Assembly: GCA_000336895.1 (NCBI GenBank)
Contig: AOLX01000003.1
Coordinates: 61,395 to 106,964, forward strand
DNA length: 45,570 bases
Source of the DNA: Haloarcula argentinensis DSM 12282
GTDB taxonomy: Archaea; Halobacteriota; Halobacteria; Halobacteriales; Haloarculaceae
Reading direction: 5' to 3'
In this document: in pieces, positions 23,898-31,592 of the stretch
How the letters are laid out: each line of letters starts with the position of its first letter
Numbering within the stretch: the first letter of the stretch is position 1
The notes under the pieces: model-generated
What the model was told of the DNA's origin: nothing
The model's database searches: none
What the model saw: the letters and a program-made list of their open reading frames with translations, nothing else
Translations under genes and position numbers: made by a program

Positions 23898-25010
23898 ATG
23901 GTGGAACTATTCGACCGGCTTGCGGACCGCCGAGCGGCGGCCAATCGTTGGTACGCTGACTCGACGCTGACGGGCATCGCACTCGGAAGCATCGTAGTGT
24001 TGGTCGGGGCGACACTCCTGCAAGTGAGCTTTGGCGCATTCCCGCTGCCGCTAGAAGAAGCGTGGGGTGCAGTCTTCGATCCCAGAATCCTGTTCAGTTT
24101 GGAGGCGTGGCAGGCATTCCTGCTTGGCGCTGATATCCCTGAGTGGTTCACTCAGCAACAGCACATCGTCTGGAACATTCGCCTGCCGCGTATCCTCGTC
24201 GGCGTGCTCGTCGGTGCGAACCTCGCCGTCTCTGGCGCAATCTTCCAGATTATTACCCGGAACGAACTCGCCAGCCCCTACATCCTTGGTGTTAGCGACG
24301 GTGCTGGGCTCGTCGTGCTGGTCGTCCTGACGGCGTTCTCCGAGTTGCTTCCTCTTGTGCCCGTACTCGCGGCAATCGGGGGTGGGGCAGCATTCCTGCT
24401 GGTATACATCATCGCGTGGAAGAACGGCACTAGTCCCGTCCGGCTGGTGCTGGCGGGCGTCATCGTCGGCACTTTCTTCGGGTCCGTCCAGCGCGCACTG
24501 TTCTTCTTTATCGACGATCTTAATACCGTGATGTCTGCACAGGCATGGCTCTCTGGGTCACTGCTGAACACCGACTGGGGGGAGGTCCGCATCGCGCTCC
24601 CGTTCACAGTGCTGGCAATCATGCTTGCGTTCGTGGTGACCAAGGAGCTGAACGTGCTTGCGCTCGGCGAGGAGACCGCAGATTCCCTTGGAATGTCCGT
24701 CGAGAAGATGCGGTTCGCGGTCGCCGGCATCGCCGTGTTGTCGACGGCAGCGGCCATCGCGGTCGCGGGGCTCATCGGCTTCGTCGGGCTCATCGTCCCG
24801 CACATGGTCCGGAACGTCGTTGGCGGCGACTCACGGCGGCTCTTGCTCGGGTGTCTGTTTCTCGGGCCAGCGCTGCTGGTTGGTGCGGACGTCGGCGCGC
24901 GCCTTGCACTCAGCCCCATCCAACTCCCGGTCGGTATCATCACGGGACTGGTTGGGGGGCCGTACTTCCTCTATCTGATGCGGAAGACCGAGAATCTGGG
25001 TGAAGTCTAA
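23898..25010 (+). CDS. FecCD-family ABC transporter permease
   Basis: 370 residues with about nine to ten membrane helices. FecCD signatures: RLPRILVGVLVGANLAVSGA, FQIITRNELASPYILGVSDG, an APASI-like region with SAQAWLSGSL, GFVGLIVPHMVRNVVGGDSR (the coupling-helix segment that contacts the ATPase), and the C-terminal LPVGIITGLVGGPYFLYLM. It forms the homodimeric channel of the importer. A Shine-Dalgarno GGAG lies 3-7 bp upstream, overlapping the stop of the binding-protein gene, and the stop TAA overlaps the ATG of the ATPase gene by one base. Translation is therefore coupled through all three genes. Confidence 0.95.
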   Translation: MVELFDRLADRRAAANRWYADSTLTGIALGSIVVLVGATLLQVSFGAFPLPLEEAWGAVFDPRILFSLEAWQAFLLGADIPEWFTQQQHIVWNIRLPRILVGVLVGANLAVSGAIFQIITRNELASPYILGVSDGAGLVVLVVLTAFSELLPLVPVLAAIGGGAAFLLVYIIAWKNGTSPVRLVLAGVIVGTFFGSVQRALFFFIDDLNTVMSAQAWLSGSLLNTDWGEVRIALPFTVLAIMLAFVVTKELNVLALGEETADSLGMSVEKMRFAVAGIAVLSTAAAIAVAGLIGFVGLIVPHMVRNVVGGDSRRLLLGCLFLGPALLVGADVGARLALSPIQLPVGIITGLVGGPYFLYLMRKTENLGEV

Positions 25011-25945
25011 TGCGAAAGAATGAGATATCACACGAGCGCCAAATAAGCCGCGAAGCGGCGAATGACGGCACAGACGAGCTGGCGTCGCAGACAGCCCTCG
25101 ATGTGGATGAACTCGTGGTCGGCTATCCAAGTACCGACGAGCTAGTCATCGACGGACAGACGCTCGCTGTACCTGATGGCGAGGTGACAGCGCTCATCGG
25201 CCCGAACGGCAGCGGCAAGTCGACACTGCTGAAGGCGCTCGCGAACCGACTGGAGCCCGACGACGGCCGCGTCCTCCTGGACGACCGCCGCGTCGACTCG
25301 TTCGAATCAAAGGAACTTGCACGGAAGCTCGGTCGGCTCTCCCAGCAGAACACTGCACCGGACACGATCAGCGTTGAGGAACTCGTCGAGCGCGGGCGCT
25401 ACCCTCATCAGGGGTTTTTCGAATCTCAGACCGATGACGACGCTGAAGCCGTTGACGAGGCGATCGCAATGGCTGGCGTCGATCACCTCCGCGACCGCGA
25501 GATTGGCACGCTCAGCGGTGGGCAGACGCAACTCGTTTGGATCGCGATGGCGCTCGCTCAGGACACCGATGTCCTCCTCTTGGACGAGCCGACGACGTTC
25601 CTCGATCCCCGCCACCAACTGGAAGTAATGCAAGTTGTGGAGATGCTCCGTGATAAGAGTGACACCACGGTCGTGCTCGTCCTCCACGATATCTCGCAGG
25701 CGGCACGCTATGCCGACAACGTTGTCGCGCTCAAAGAGGGCACAATCTACGCTAGCGGTCCGCCTGAGGCGATCGTGACCGATGACCTCCTCGCAGATGT
25801 GTTCGATATCGACTCGGAGGTCATCGAGACCGAGCACGGGCCCGTGGTGGTCCCCTTAGATCCGATCGTGGAGCCCTCTCAGAATGAGACGAATGAATCT
25901 GAGATGCTACAGCGAGGAAGTGGCAGCCCCGGCCAGCAGGAGTGA
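25010..25945 (+). CDS. FecE/FepC-type ABC transporter ATPase
   Basis: 311 residues. Walker A GPNGSGKST (64-72), Q-loop …LSQQNTAPDTI (110-120), signature LSGGQTQLVWIAMALAQDTD (168-187), Walker B VLLLDEPTTFLDP (188-200) and the switch His in VLVLHDISQAARY. An N-terminal extension of about 28 polar residues precedes the fold. The C-terminal tail after VFDIDSEVIETEHGPVVVPL is typical of the haloarchaeal iron-complex ATPases. The last gene of a three-gene operon, it energises the permease at 23898-25010. Confidence 0.95.
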   Translation: MRKNEISHERQISREAANDGTDELASQTALDVDELVVGYPSTDELVIDGQTLAVPDGEVTALIGPNGSGKSTLLKALANRLEPDDGRVLLDDRRVDSFESKELARKLGRLSQQNTAPDTISVEELVERGRYPHQGFFESQTDDDAEAVDEAIAMAGVDHLRDREIGTLSGGQTQLVWIAMALAQDTDVLLLDEPTTFLDPRHQLEVMQVVEMLRDKSDTTVVLVLHDISQAARYADNVVALKEGTIYASGPPEAIVTDDLLADVFDIDSEVIETEHGPVVVPLDPIVEPSQNETNESEMLQRGSGSPGQQE

Positions 25946-26185
25946 CGCGCACGAGACCTATTCAAGGGTGAGTACCCCCTTACTAATCGTGGCTGTTCGG
26001 TCTCTATCGCCCTCAGCTCCCCCAACGGTGAGAGAGACAGAGTACTCCCTGATACGCGAGCACGACGCAACCTACATCAAGTTGGTTCGTGGCACCGGCG
26101 ACTTTCTCACCCGCATTGACATCGTACAAAGACATCCCTTGTAGGGAGCGGTATCGAGGTCTGTATAGCGTTCATAGCAATCCAA
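25946..26185. other. spacer between the iron operon and the phosphatase gene
   Basis: No gene assigned. The plus-strand text around 26010-26140 (…TEYSLIREHDATYIKLVRGT…) looks protein-like and may be a gene fragment, but it has no start, and its open frame runs backwards into the ATPase gene. Confidence 0.35.
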
Positions 26186-26193
26186 TTTAGTAT
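26186..26193 (+). promoter_or_regulatory. TATA element of the phosphatase gene
   Basis: TTTAGTAT, 18 bp before the ATG at 26212, giving a leaderless transcript. Confidence 0.5.
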
Positions 26194-26211
26194 TGCCCGG
26201 AACCGCTCGGT

Positions 26212-27009
26212 ATGCGAGAGACAACATACCCGCAACTGTGGGCCGCTGTCCGGGCCGCACGGAAAGCCGGACGCACGCTTGAGTCCGTCAAACCGGCCGT
26301 CGATCAGTTTCAGGTGAAACATAACGGGGATATCGTCACCGAGGCTGACCGCACAGTCGAGGAGACGATACTAGCGGAACTAAGTGGGCAATTTCCCGAG
26401 CATACTGTCGTCTCCGAGGAGAGTGCCCCGGAGTTCACGACCAAACCACGATGGATCATTGACCCAATCGATGGCACGACGAACTTCCTCAACGGCATCC
26501 CGCATTATTCCGTCTCTATTGCCTTTGAGGGCGCTAGTGAACCCGATGTCGGGATTGTCTATCACGTCCCTTCAGAGACGATGTACACTGCTATTGAGGG
26601 TAGCGGTGCATACGCCAATGGCCAGCCGTTGTCACTGTCGGAAACGACTGAATTGTCCGAGGCACTCTTGGTGACAGGGTTCGACACAGCGTCAATGCAG
26701 GCACAGGAATACGACCACTTCCGCACCATCCTCAATGTAACACAGGGCGTCAGGCGGTTCGGTTCGGCGGCTGGCGAATTAGCGATGGTCGCCGCCGGGC
26801 AGTTCGATGCATTCTTCGAGCGGCAACTCTCCGTCTGGGACACTGCGGCAGGTGTCAAAATCGTTGAGGAGGCCGGCGGCGAAGTGACCCGCATCAAAGC
26901 TCTCGACGGAAAAAACAGCGAGATGGTCCTGGCCTCGAATGAGGCCATCCATCAGGATCTCGTCGCACTGGTGTCGGCTGGGACTGTCCCCAAGATGGAC
27001 GGTCGGTAG
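26212..27009 (+). CDS. inositol-monophosphatase-family enzyme
   Basis: 265 residues. Metal and catalytic motifs of the IMPase/FBPase superfamily: EADRTVEETI, the EES of VVSEESAPEF (motif A Glu), WIIDPIDGTTNFLNGIPHYS (motif B, DPIDGT), and WDTAAGVKIVEEAGGEVTRI (motif C, WDxAAG). The length is right for IMPase (~260-275). It dephosphorylates myo-inositol-1-phosphate or similar sugar or polyol phosphates with Mg2+ in the cytoplasm. Haloarchaeal members may also act on fructose-1,6-bisphosphate, and NADP phosphatase activity occurs in relatives. The gene heads a plus-strand run with a Ugp-type importer and a secreted PI-PLC-like enzyme, a context that favours an imported inositol or polyol phosphate as substrate. 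Leaderless start. Confidence 0.92.
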   Translation: MRETTYPQLWAAVRAARKAGRTLESVKPAVDQFQVKHNGDIVTEADRTVEETILAELSGQFPEHTVVSEESAPEFTTKPRWIIDPIDGTTNFLNGIPHYSVSIAFEGASEPDVGIVYHVPSETMYTAIEGSGAYANGQPLSLSETTELSEALLVTGFDTASMQAQEYDHFRTILNVTQGVRRFGSAAGELAMVAAGQFDAFFERQLSVWDTAAGVKIVEEAGGEVTRIKALDGKNSEMVLASNEAIHQDLVALVSAGTVPKMDGR

Positions 27010-27110
27010 GAGCAAGGAGGGCAAAAATTAGTAGCCCGTAACGATCAACCCAGTTTAAATACCCTGGTTTGTAGATATATAGCGACGTATAGCATAATAT
27101 TATAAGATCT

Positions 27111-27120
27111 TTTTTATATA
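27111..27120 (+). promoter_or_regulatory. TATA element of the sugar/phosphate ABC operon
   Basis: TTTTTATATA in a very AT-rich 60-bp stretch, 19 bp before the ATG at 27140. It suggests that the transporter operon has its own leaderless promoter, separate from the phosphatase gene 130 bp upstream. Confidence 0.55.
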
Positions 27121-27139
27121 CTTGTAGTTCTCTCAGCTG

Positions 27140-28474
27140 ATGACACGGAACAGCACCGCATCGCAGGGTGAGGCCCAACAGACGCGGCGACGGTTCATCA
27201 CCGCTGCAGGTGCGGCGGGGGCGACAGCATTTGCGGGGTGTATCGGCGATTCAAGCGGCGGGTCGGGGACCCAGACGATCACACTGGCTGTGTCCAGCGG
27301 TGACGGGGAGTTGATCAAGCGATTGCTGAAGAACCACGTTGAATCGGAAGTCGGCGTGACGACGGAGACGACGATTCTCCCGAATGCGAACCTCTTTGAA
27401 AAACTCTCGACGATGTTTCAAAGCGAGAAGGCGACCTACGACATTGTCGCCATGGACGACCCGTGGATGCCGCAGTTCGCGCGGCATCTCGCGCCGATCC
27501 GGGACCACGTCGACTCGCTGCCGACCGACCAGATCATTCAGCAGACCCTCGACATCGGGACTTGGCCGACGCCCGGTGAGGCAGTTCCGCCGAACGCACA
27601 GGATGCCGAACCGGAACTGAAGGCGCTGTGTGCAGTCGGGAACTCACACATCTTCGTCGTTAACGAGCGGTTATACTCGGAGGTTGGCGAGGACTTGCCT
27701 GAGACGTGGGAGGATGTCTACCGCGCTGGACAGAAGATTTCTGAGCAGGTCGACGGTGCAGAAGGGTACGCCATGCGCGGCAAGAGCGGGAACCCCATCA
27801 TGTCCTCGTATTTCAGCGTCGGCATGAGCATGGCTGGGAATATGTTTGACGAGAACTGGGGCTACGACTGGGCCGACGACAGCGGTATCGAGGCAGCATC
27901 TTTCTTCCTCAACGATCTCGGTTCTATCAGCCCAGACGGGGTTGCTTCCTTTGATAACAGCCAGGTGCTCTCGGGACTGGCCGACGGAAGTATCGCTGCG
28001 ACCCCACAGTGGCCCTCTGGGACCTCGCTCCTGTTGAACGAGGACAAGGCAACTGAGTACGAGAATATCACATTCCTGCCGATCCCTGAAGGCAAGGAGC
28101 GAGCGGCCCCCGTCCAAGGGAACTGGCTGCTGGGCATCAATAACTACGCCGATTCGGAGACAAAAAGTGCTGCTGGGGACGTGCTCCAGTCGTTCGTCTC
28201 GAAGCAGGCCCAGGAGCAGTACGTCGACCTCGGTGGCGTGCCATTCCGCCATGACACATTTGAGGAGAACATGGACGCCCAGCCGTGGTTCGAGGCGCTG
28301 TACGGCAGCCTCCAGAACGCGAAGCCGCGACCCCGGACACCGCTGTGGAGCGAGATCGAGACCGCACAGGGGCAGCCGCTGAACGCCGCGCTCGTCGACA
28401 ATATATCCGTTGACGAGGCGATGACCGAGGCCGAGTCACAAATCGAATCGATTCTCGATGAGAATGGCTACTGA
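27140..28474 (+). CDS. ugpB: ABC transporter substrate-binding lipoprotein (Ugp/sugar type)
   Basis: 444 residues. The N-terminus TRRRFITAAGAAGATAFAGC has a twin-arginine motif and AGC lipobox, so it is Tat-exported and lipid-anchored. The mature part is a family-1 extracellular binding protein: …EKLSTMFQSEKATYDIVAMD, PWMPQFARHLAPI, LPETWEDVYRAGQKISEQ, …GSIAATPQWPSG…, PIPEGKERAAPVQGNWLLGI and a C-terminal …EAMTEAESQIESIL. This is the CUT1 fold that binds sugars, polyols or glycerol-3-phosphate-type esters. The name ugpB is by system type; the ligand here is inferred from the adjacent phosphatase and phosphodiesterase. It is followed by permease genes at 24 bp. Confidence 0.88.
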   Translation: MTRNSTASQGEAQQTRRRFITAAGAAGATAFAGCIGDSSGGSGTQTITLAVSSGDGELIKRLLKNHVESEVGVTTETTILPNANLFEKLSTMFQSEKATYDIVAMDDPWMPQFARHLAPIRDHVDSLPTDQIIQQTLDIGTWPTPGEAVPPNAQDAEPELKALCAVGNSHIFVVNERLYSEVGEDLPETWEDVYRAGQKISEQVDGAEGYAMRGKSGNPIMSSYFSVGMSMAGNMFDENWGYDWADDSGIEAASFFLNDLGSISPDGVASFDNSQVLSGLADGSIAATPQWPSGTSLLLNEDKATEYENITFLPIPEGKERAAPVQGNWLLGINNYADSETKSAAGDVLQSFVSKQAQEQYVDLGGVPFRHDTFEENMDAQPWFEALYGSLQNAKPRPRTPLWSEIETAQGQPLNAALVDNISVDEAMTEAESQIESILDENGY

Positions 28475-28498
28475 ATCGGATCGGGACAGCCAATAGCC

Positions 28499-29401
28499 AT
28501 GTCGCTTCAATCCGACACAGCTGTCGGCGGCCGCTACGAAAGTGCGCTGCTGTGGGTTGAGGACCACCTCCGGTGGATACTGACACTTCCGGCGCTCGCC
28601 GTGCTTGCGGCGTTTTTCGTTTATCCGGTCGGCCGCGCGCTGGTGCTGTCCCTGTACCAGTTTGACGCGGCTGGCCGGCAGTTCGTCGGCTTTGAGAACT
28701 ACGTGGCGATACTGACGGCGGGCGCGTTCTGGCAGTCGCTGTGGATCACAGCGAAATTCATGTTCTTCGCCGTCTCGTTCGAGGTCGGCCTGGGAATCGC
28801 CATCGCCTTCGTCCTTAACAGCAAGGTTCGGTTCCGAGGGCTGATCCAGACTATCGGCCTCGTCCCGCTTGTCATCTCACCGACCGTCGTCGCGCTGCTG
28901 TGGCAGTTGCTGTACCAGAACGGCGGTGTCCTCGATTCGCTGGTCGCCCCGCTGACGAACGGTCCGGTCCCGTGGCTGAGCGACCCCTCCATCGCGCTGT
29001 ATGCGCTCGTCCTCCCCGATGTCTGGCAGATGACGCCGCTGGTGACGCTCATCGTACTGGCCGGCCTCCAGTCGGTTCCCGACCACGTCCAGGAGGCAGC
29101 GATGATGGACGGTGCCGGACGAATGCGGCGACTTGTCGACGTGACGCTGCCGTACATCAAGGAACTCGTCGTACTGGTCCTCATCCTCCGGGTCATCGGG
29201 ACGATGCGCGTGTTTGCGAAGGTGTTCGTCCTCACCCGAGGTGGCCCGGCAAAGTCAACGGAGGTCATCAGCATGGCGATGTATCGGGAGGCGTTCAGCT
29301 ACGGGAACTATGGCCGGGCGTCGACGATGGCGCTGCTCCTGTTGCTCATCGCTTTGGCGATCACCTACGCCTTCGCAACGGTATCGGAGGTGGAGTTCTG
29401 A
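28499..29401 (+). CDS. ugpA: ABC transporter permease 1 (UgpA/MalF type)
   Basis: 300 residues with six membrane helices after a short cytoplasmic N-terminus (…EDHLRWILTLPALAVLAAFF). The binding-protein-dependent permease signature is EAAMMDGAGRMRRLVDVTLP (the EAA loop that docks on the ATPase). LVLSLYQFDAAGRQFVGFEN near the first periplasmic loop is typical of the CUT1 UgpA/MalF partner. The stop is one base from the next permease gene, so the two are translationally coupled and expected to form a heterodimeric channel. Confidence 0.93.
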   Translation: MSLQSDTAVGGRYESALLWVEDHLRWILTLPALAVLAAFFVYPVGRALVLSLYQFDAAGRQFVGFENYVAILTAGAFWQSLWITAKFMFFAVSFEVGLGIAIAFVLNSKVRFRGLIQTIGLVPLVISPTVVALLWQLLYQNGGVLDSLVAPLTNGPVPWLSDPSIALYALVLPDVWQMTPLVTLIVLAGLQSVPDHVQEAAMMDGAGRMRRLVDVTLPYIKELVVLVLILRVIGTMRVFAKVFVLTRGGPAKSTEVISMAMYREAFSYGNYGRASTMALLLLLIALAITYAFATVSEVEF

Positions 29402-29402
29402 G

Positions 29403-30317
29403 ATGGCGACCGACACACAACCGAGCCGGGAGGTCGGCAGAACACTGCTTGCTGGTGTCGAGCGCATCCACGAAACCCTCGACAGCTACGGGCTCGTCCC
29501 GACCGTGACGAACGGCATCGCCCTGTTGTTCGTCGTCTGGACGCTGTTTCCGGTGTACTGGATGGTATCCGGATCGCTCCGGACCCGGAGCGACCTGCTC
29601 GCGACGCCGCCGAAGCTGGTCTCAACCGCGCTCACGGTTGAGAACTATCCGGAACTGTTCGTCCAGCGCCCGGCGTTCTACGAGTTCCTGTTTAACAGCG
29701 TCGTCGTGACGGTCGGCTCGACAGCCCTCGCAGTGCTGCTCGGGACCGCCGCGACCTACGGGTTCGTGAACTACGAGTTCCCGTACAATCTAGGGCGGTT
29801 TCACCTGCCTTTCCTCGTATTGACGACGCGCTTTCTGCCGCCCATCGTGACGGTCATCCCGTTGTACGTCATCTTCGATACCGCAAACCTGCTCAACACG
29901 CGGCTGGGCCTCGTGCTTGCCTACGCCGCTTTCAACATCCCCTTTGTCGTTTGGATGCTGAAGGGCTTTTTCGCCGAGCTCCCGGACAGCATCGTTGAGG
30001 CTGCCGTTCTCGACGGACACACGGAACTCGGCGCGTTCTTCAAAATAGTGTTGCCGATGGTACGCCCGGGGCTGATCGCGGCGACCATCTTCACTGTCAT
30101 CAACGCCTGGAACGAGCTGCTGTTTGCGGTCATTCTTACGAGCAACACCGAGGCACAGACCCTCCCAGTCGCGCTCGCGACGTTCAAGACGGCCTACGCG
30201 ATCCAGTGGGAGCTGCTGACCGTGGCGGGGACGATTGCGATGGCCCCCGTTTTGCTGTTCGCGTTCCTCGTCCGGGAGAAACTGCTCCGTGGGTTCACAA
30301 TGGGGGCGGTCCGATGA
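29403..30317 (+). CDS. ugpE: ABC transporter permease 2 (UgpE/MalG type)
   Basis: 304 residues from the ATG at 29403, one base after the stop of permease 1. A much longer frame runs back to 29214, but it overlaps the permease 1 coding sequence in another frame. Six helices. MalG-type features are LFPVYWMVSGSLRTRSDLLA, VENYPELFVQRPAFYEFLFN, the EAA loop EAAVLDGHTELGAFFKIVLP, and PGLIAATIFTVINAWNELLF. Partner of 28499-29401. Confidence 0.93.
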   Translation: MATDTQPSREVGRTLLAGVERIHETLDSYGLVPTVTNGIALLFVVWTLFPVYWMVSGSLRTRSDLLATPPKLVSTALTVENYPELFVQRPAFYEFLFNSVVVTVGSTALAVLLGTAATYGFVNYEFPYNLGRFHLPFLVLTTRFLPPIVTVIPLYVIFDTANLLNTRLGLVLAYAAFNIPFVVWMLKGFFAELPDSIVEAAVLDGHTELGAFFKIVLPMVRPGLIAATIFTVINAWNELLFAVILTSNTEAQTLPVALATFKTAYAIQWELLTVAGTIAMAPVLLFAFLVREKLLRGFTMGAVR

Positions 30318-30372
30318 CGACGACACGGCACCGAGTACAGTCAATAACTAGCGACAAGCGGAGGGAACACTA

Positions 30373-31512
30373 ATGGTACGCGTACGCTACGACGACGTGA
30401 CGAAACGGTACGGCAACGAAATCGGTGCGAAAAACATCGATATTACCGTCGATGACGGCGAGTTCGCCGTGTTGCTCGGCCCAAGCGGCTGTGGCAAGAC
30501 GACGACGCTGCGCTGTCTCGCGGGGCTTACTGACCCCACAGAGGGAGAGATCCGTATCGACGGGACAGACATCACCGACAGGCATCCGAAAAACCGCGAC
30601 ATCGCGATGGTGTTCCAGGAGCTCGCCCTATACCCGCATATGGGTGTCGCAGCAAACATCGGCTACCCGCTCAAAGTCGAAGGCGTCGACAAGGCGACTA
30701 GGCGGGAGCGAGTCGAAGCTGTCACCGAGACGCTGGACATCGGCGAACTGCTTGACCGCGAGACAGACGAACTCAGCGGCGGTCAACGCCAGCGGGTCGC
30801 CATCGGCCGGGCGATCATCCGTCGTCCGAGCGTGTTCCTCATGGACGAACCGCTGGCGAGTCTGGATGCCAAGCTGAAAGTCGAGATGCGAAACGAAATC
30901 AAGAAGCTTCAGCGAGAGTTGGGCATTACGACGCTGTACGTCACCCACGATCAAGAGGAGGCGATGACGCTTGGCGACAAGCTCATCGTGATGAACGATG
31001 GGACCGTCCAACAGGTCGGGACGCCGGCTGAGGTGTACCACGACCCCGCGAACCAGTTTGTCGCCGGCTTCATCGGCAGCCCGAGCATGAATTTCCTGCG
31101 GGTCCGCCGTGAGGCGGCCGGCTCACAGCGAGTCGTGGCTGCCAACGACGCTACGTTTTCCTTCAGCGTCGAAAGACTACCCACCGCTGTTGGCGACACC
31201 GAACCATTCGTCCTCGGCGTCCGGCCCCAGTACTTCTCGGTGCATCAGTCACCAATCGATGGCGCAGCCAAAGCCGAGGTCACAGTAACGGAACCGATGG
31301 GCGACGAGCAATTGCTCACGGTCCAGTTCGACGGCGACGGCAGAGAGATTGCAGTTCGAGCTCCGTTTGACGTGGGCGTTACACGGGGTGACACCATCTG
31401 GCTGGGTATCTCCGGCGAGCGTGCCTACGTGTTCGACGTCGAAACGGGAGCGCGGATTCGACAGACTGAGCTATCTACAGACACCGCCGTTCCCACCGGT
31501 AGCCGGCCGTAA
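30373..31512 (+). CDS. ugpC: ABC transporter ATPase (UgpC/MalK/MsmX type)
   Basis: 379 residues. Walker A GPSGCGKTT (36-44), Q-loop FQELALYPHMGV (81-92), signature LSGGQRQRVAIGRAIIRRPS (134-153), Walker B VFLMDEPLASLD (154-165), switch TLYVTHDQEEAMTLGDK. A C-terminal TOBE/MOP-like beta domain follows (about 240-375: GVRPQYFSV…, GDTIWLGISGERAYVFD). This two-domain layout and length are those of CUT1 ATPases, which often serve sugars, polyols or glycerol-3-phosphate. The ATG lies 55 bp after permease 2. Confidence 0.95.
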   Translation: MVRVRYDDVTKRYGNEIGAKNIDITVDDGEFAVLLGPSGCGKTTTLRCLAGLTDPTEGEIRIDGTDITDRHPKNRDIAMVFQELALYPHMGVAANIGYPLKVEGVDKATRRERVEAVTETLDIGELLDRETDELSGGQRQRVAIGRAIIRRPSVFLMDEPLASLDAKLKVEMRNEIKKLQRELGITTLYVTHDQEEAMTLGDKLIVMNDGTVQQVGTPAEVYHDPANQFVAGFIGSPSMNFLRVRREAAGSQRVVAANDATFSFSVERLPTAVGDTEPFVLGVRPQYFSVHQSPIDGAAKAEVTVTEPMGDEQLLTVQFDGDGREIAVRAPFDVGVTRGDTIWLGISGERAYVFDVETGARIRQTELSTDTAVPTGSRP

Positions 31513-31592
31513 AATGTGGCAACATACCATCGGTAGAACTCGGCATACTGCGAACAGCATGGACAGGCGAATGAGAGATTTCAGACAACACA

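Noticed and set aside
22999..24039. 346-residue minus-strand frame
   Set aside because: Antisense to the binding-protein and permease genes. Its composition is a mirror of theirs and it has no motif.
25884..26144. 86-residue protein between the iron ATPase and the phosphatase
   Set aside because: It begins inside the ATPase gene and is mixed in character. Only the central part looks coding and no start is available.
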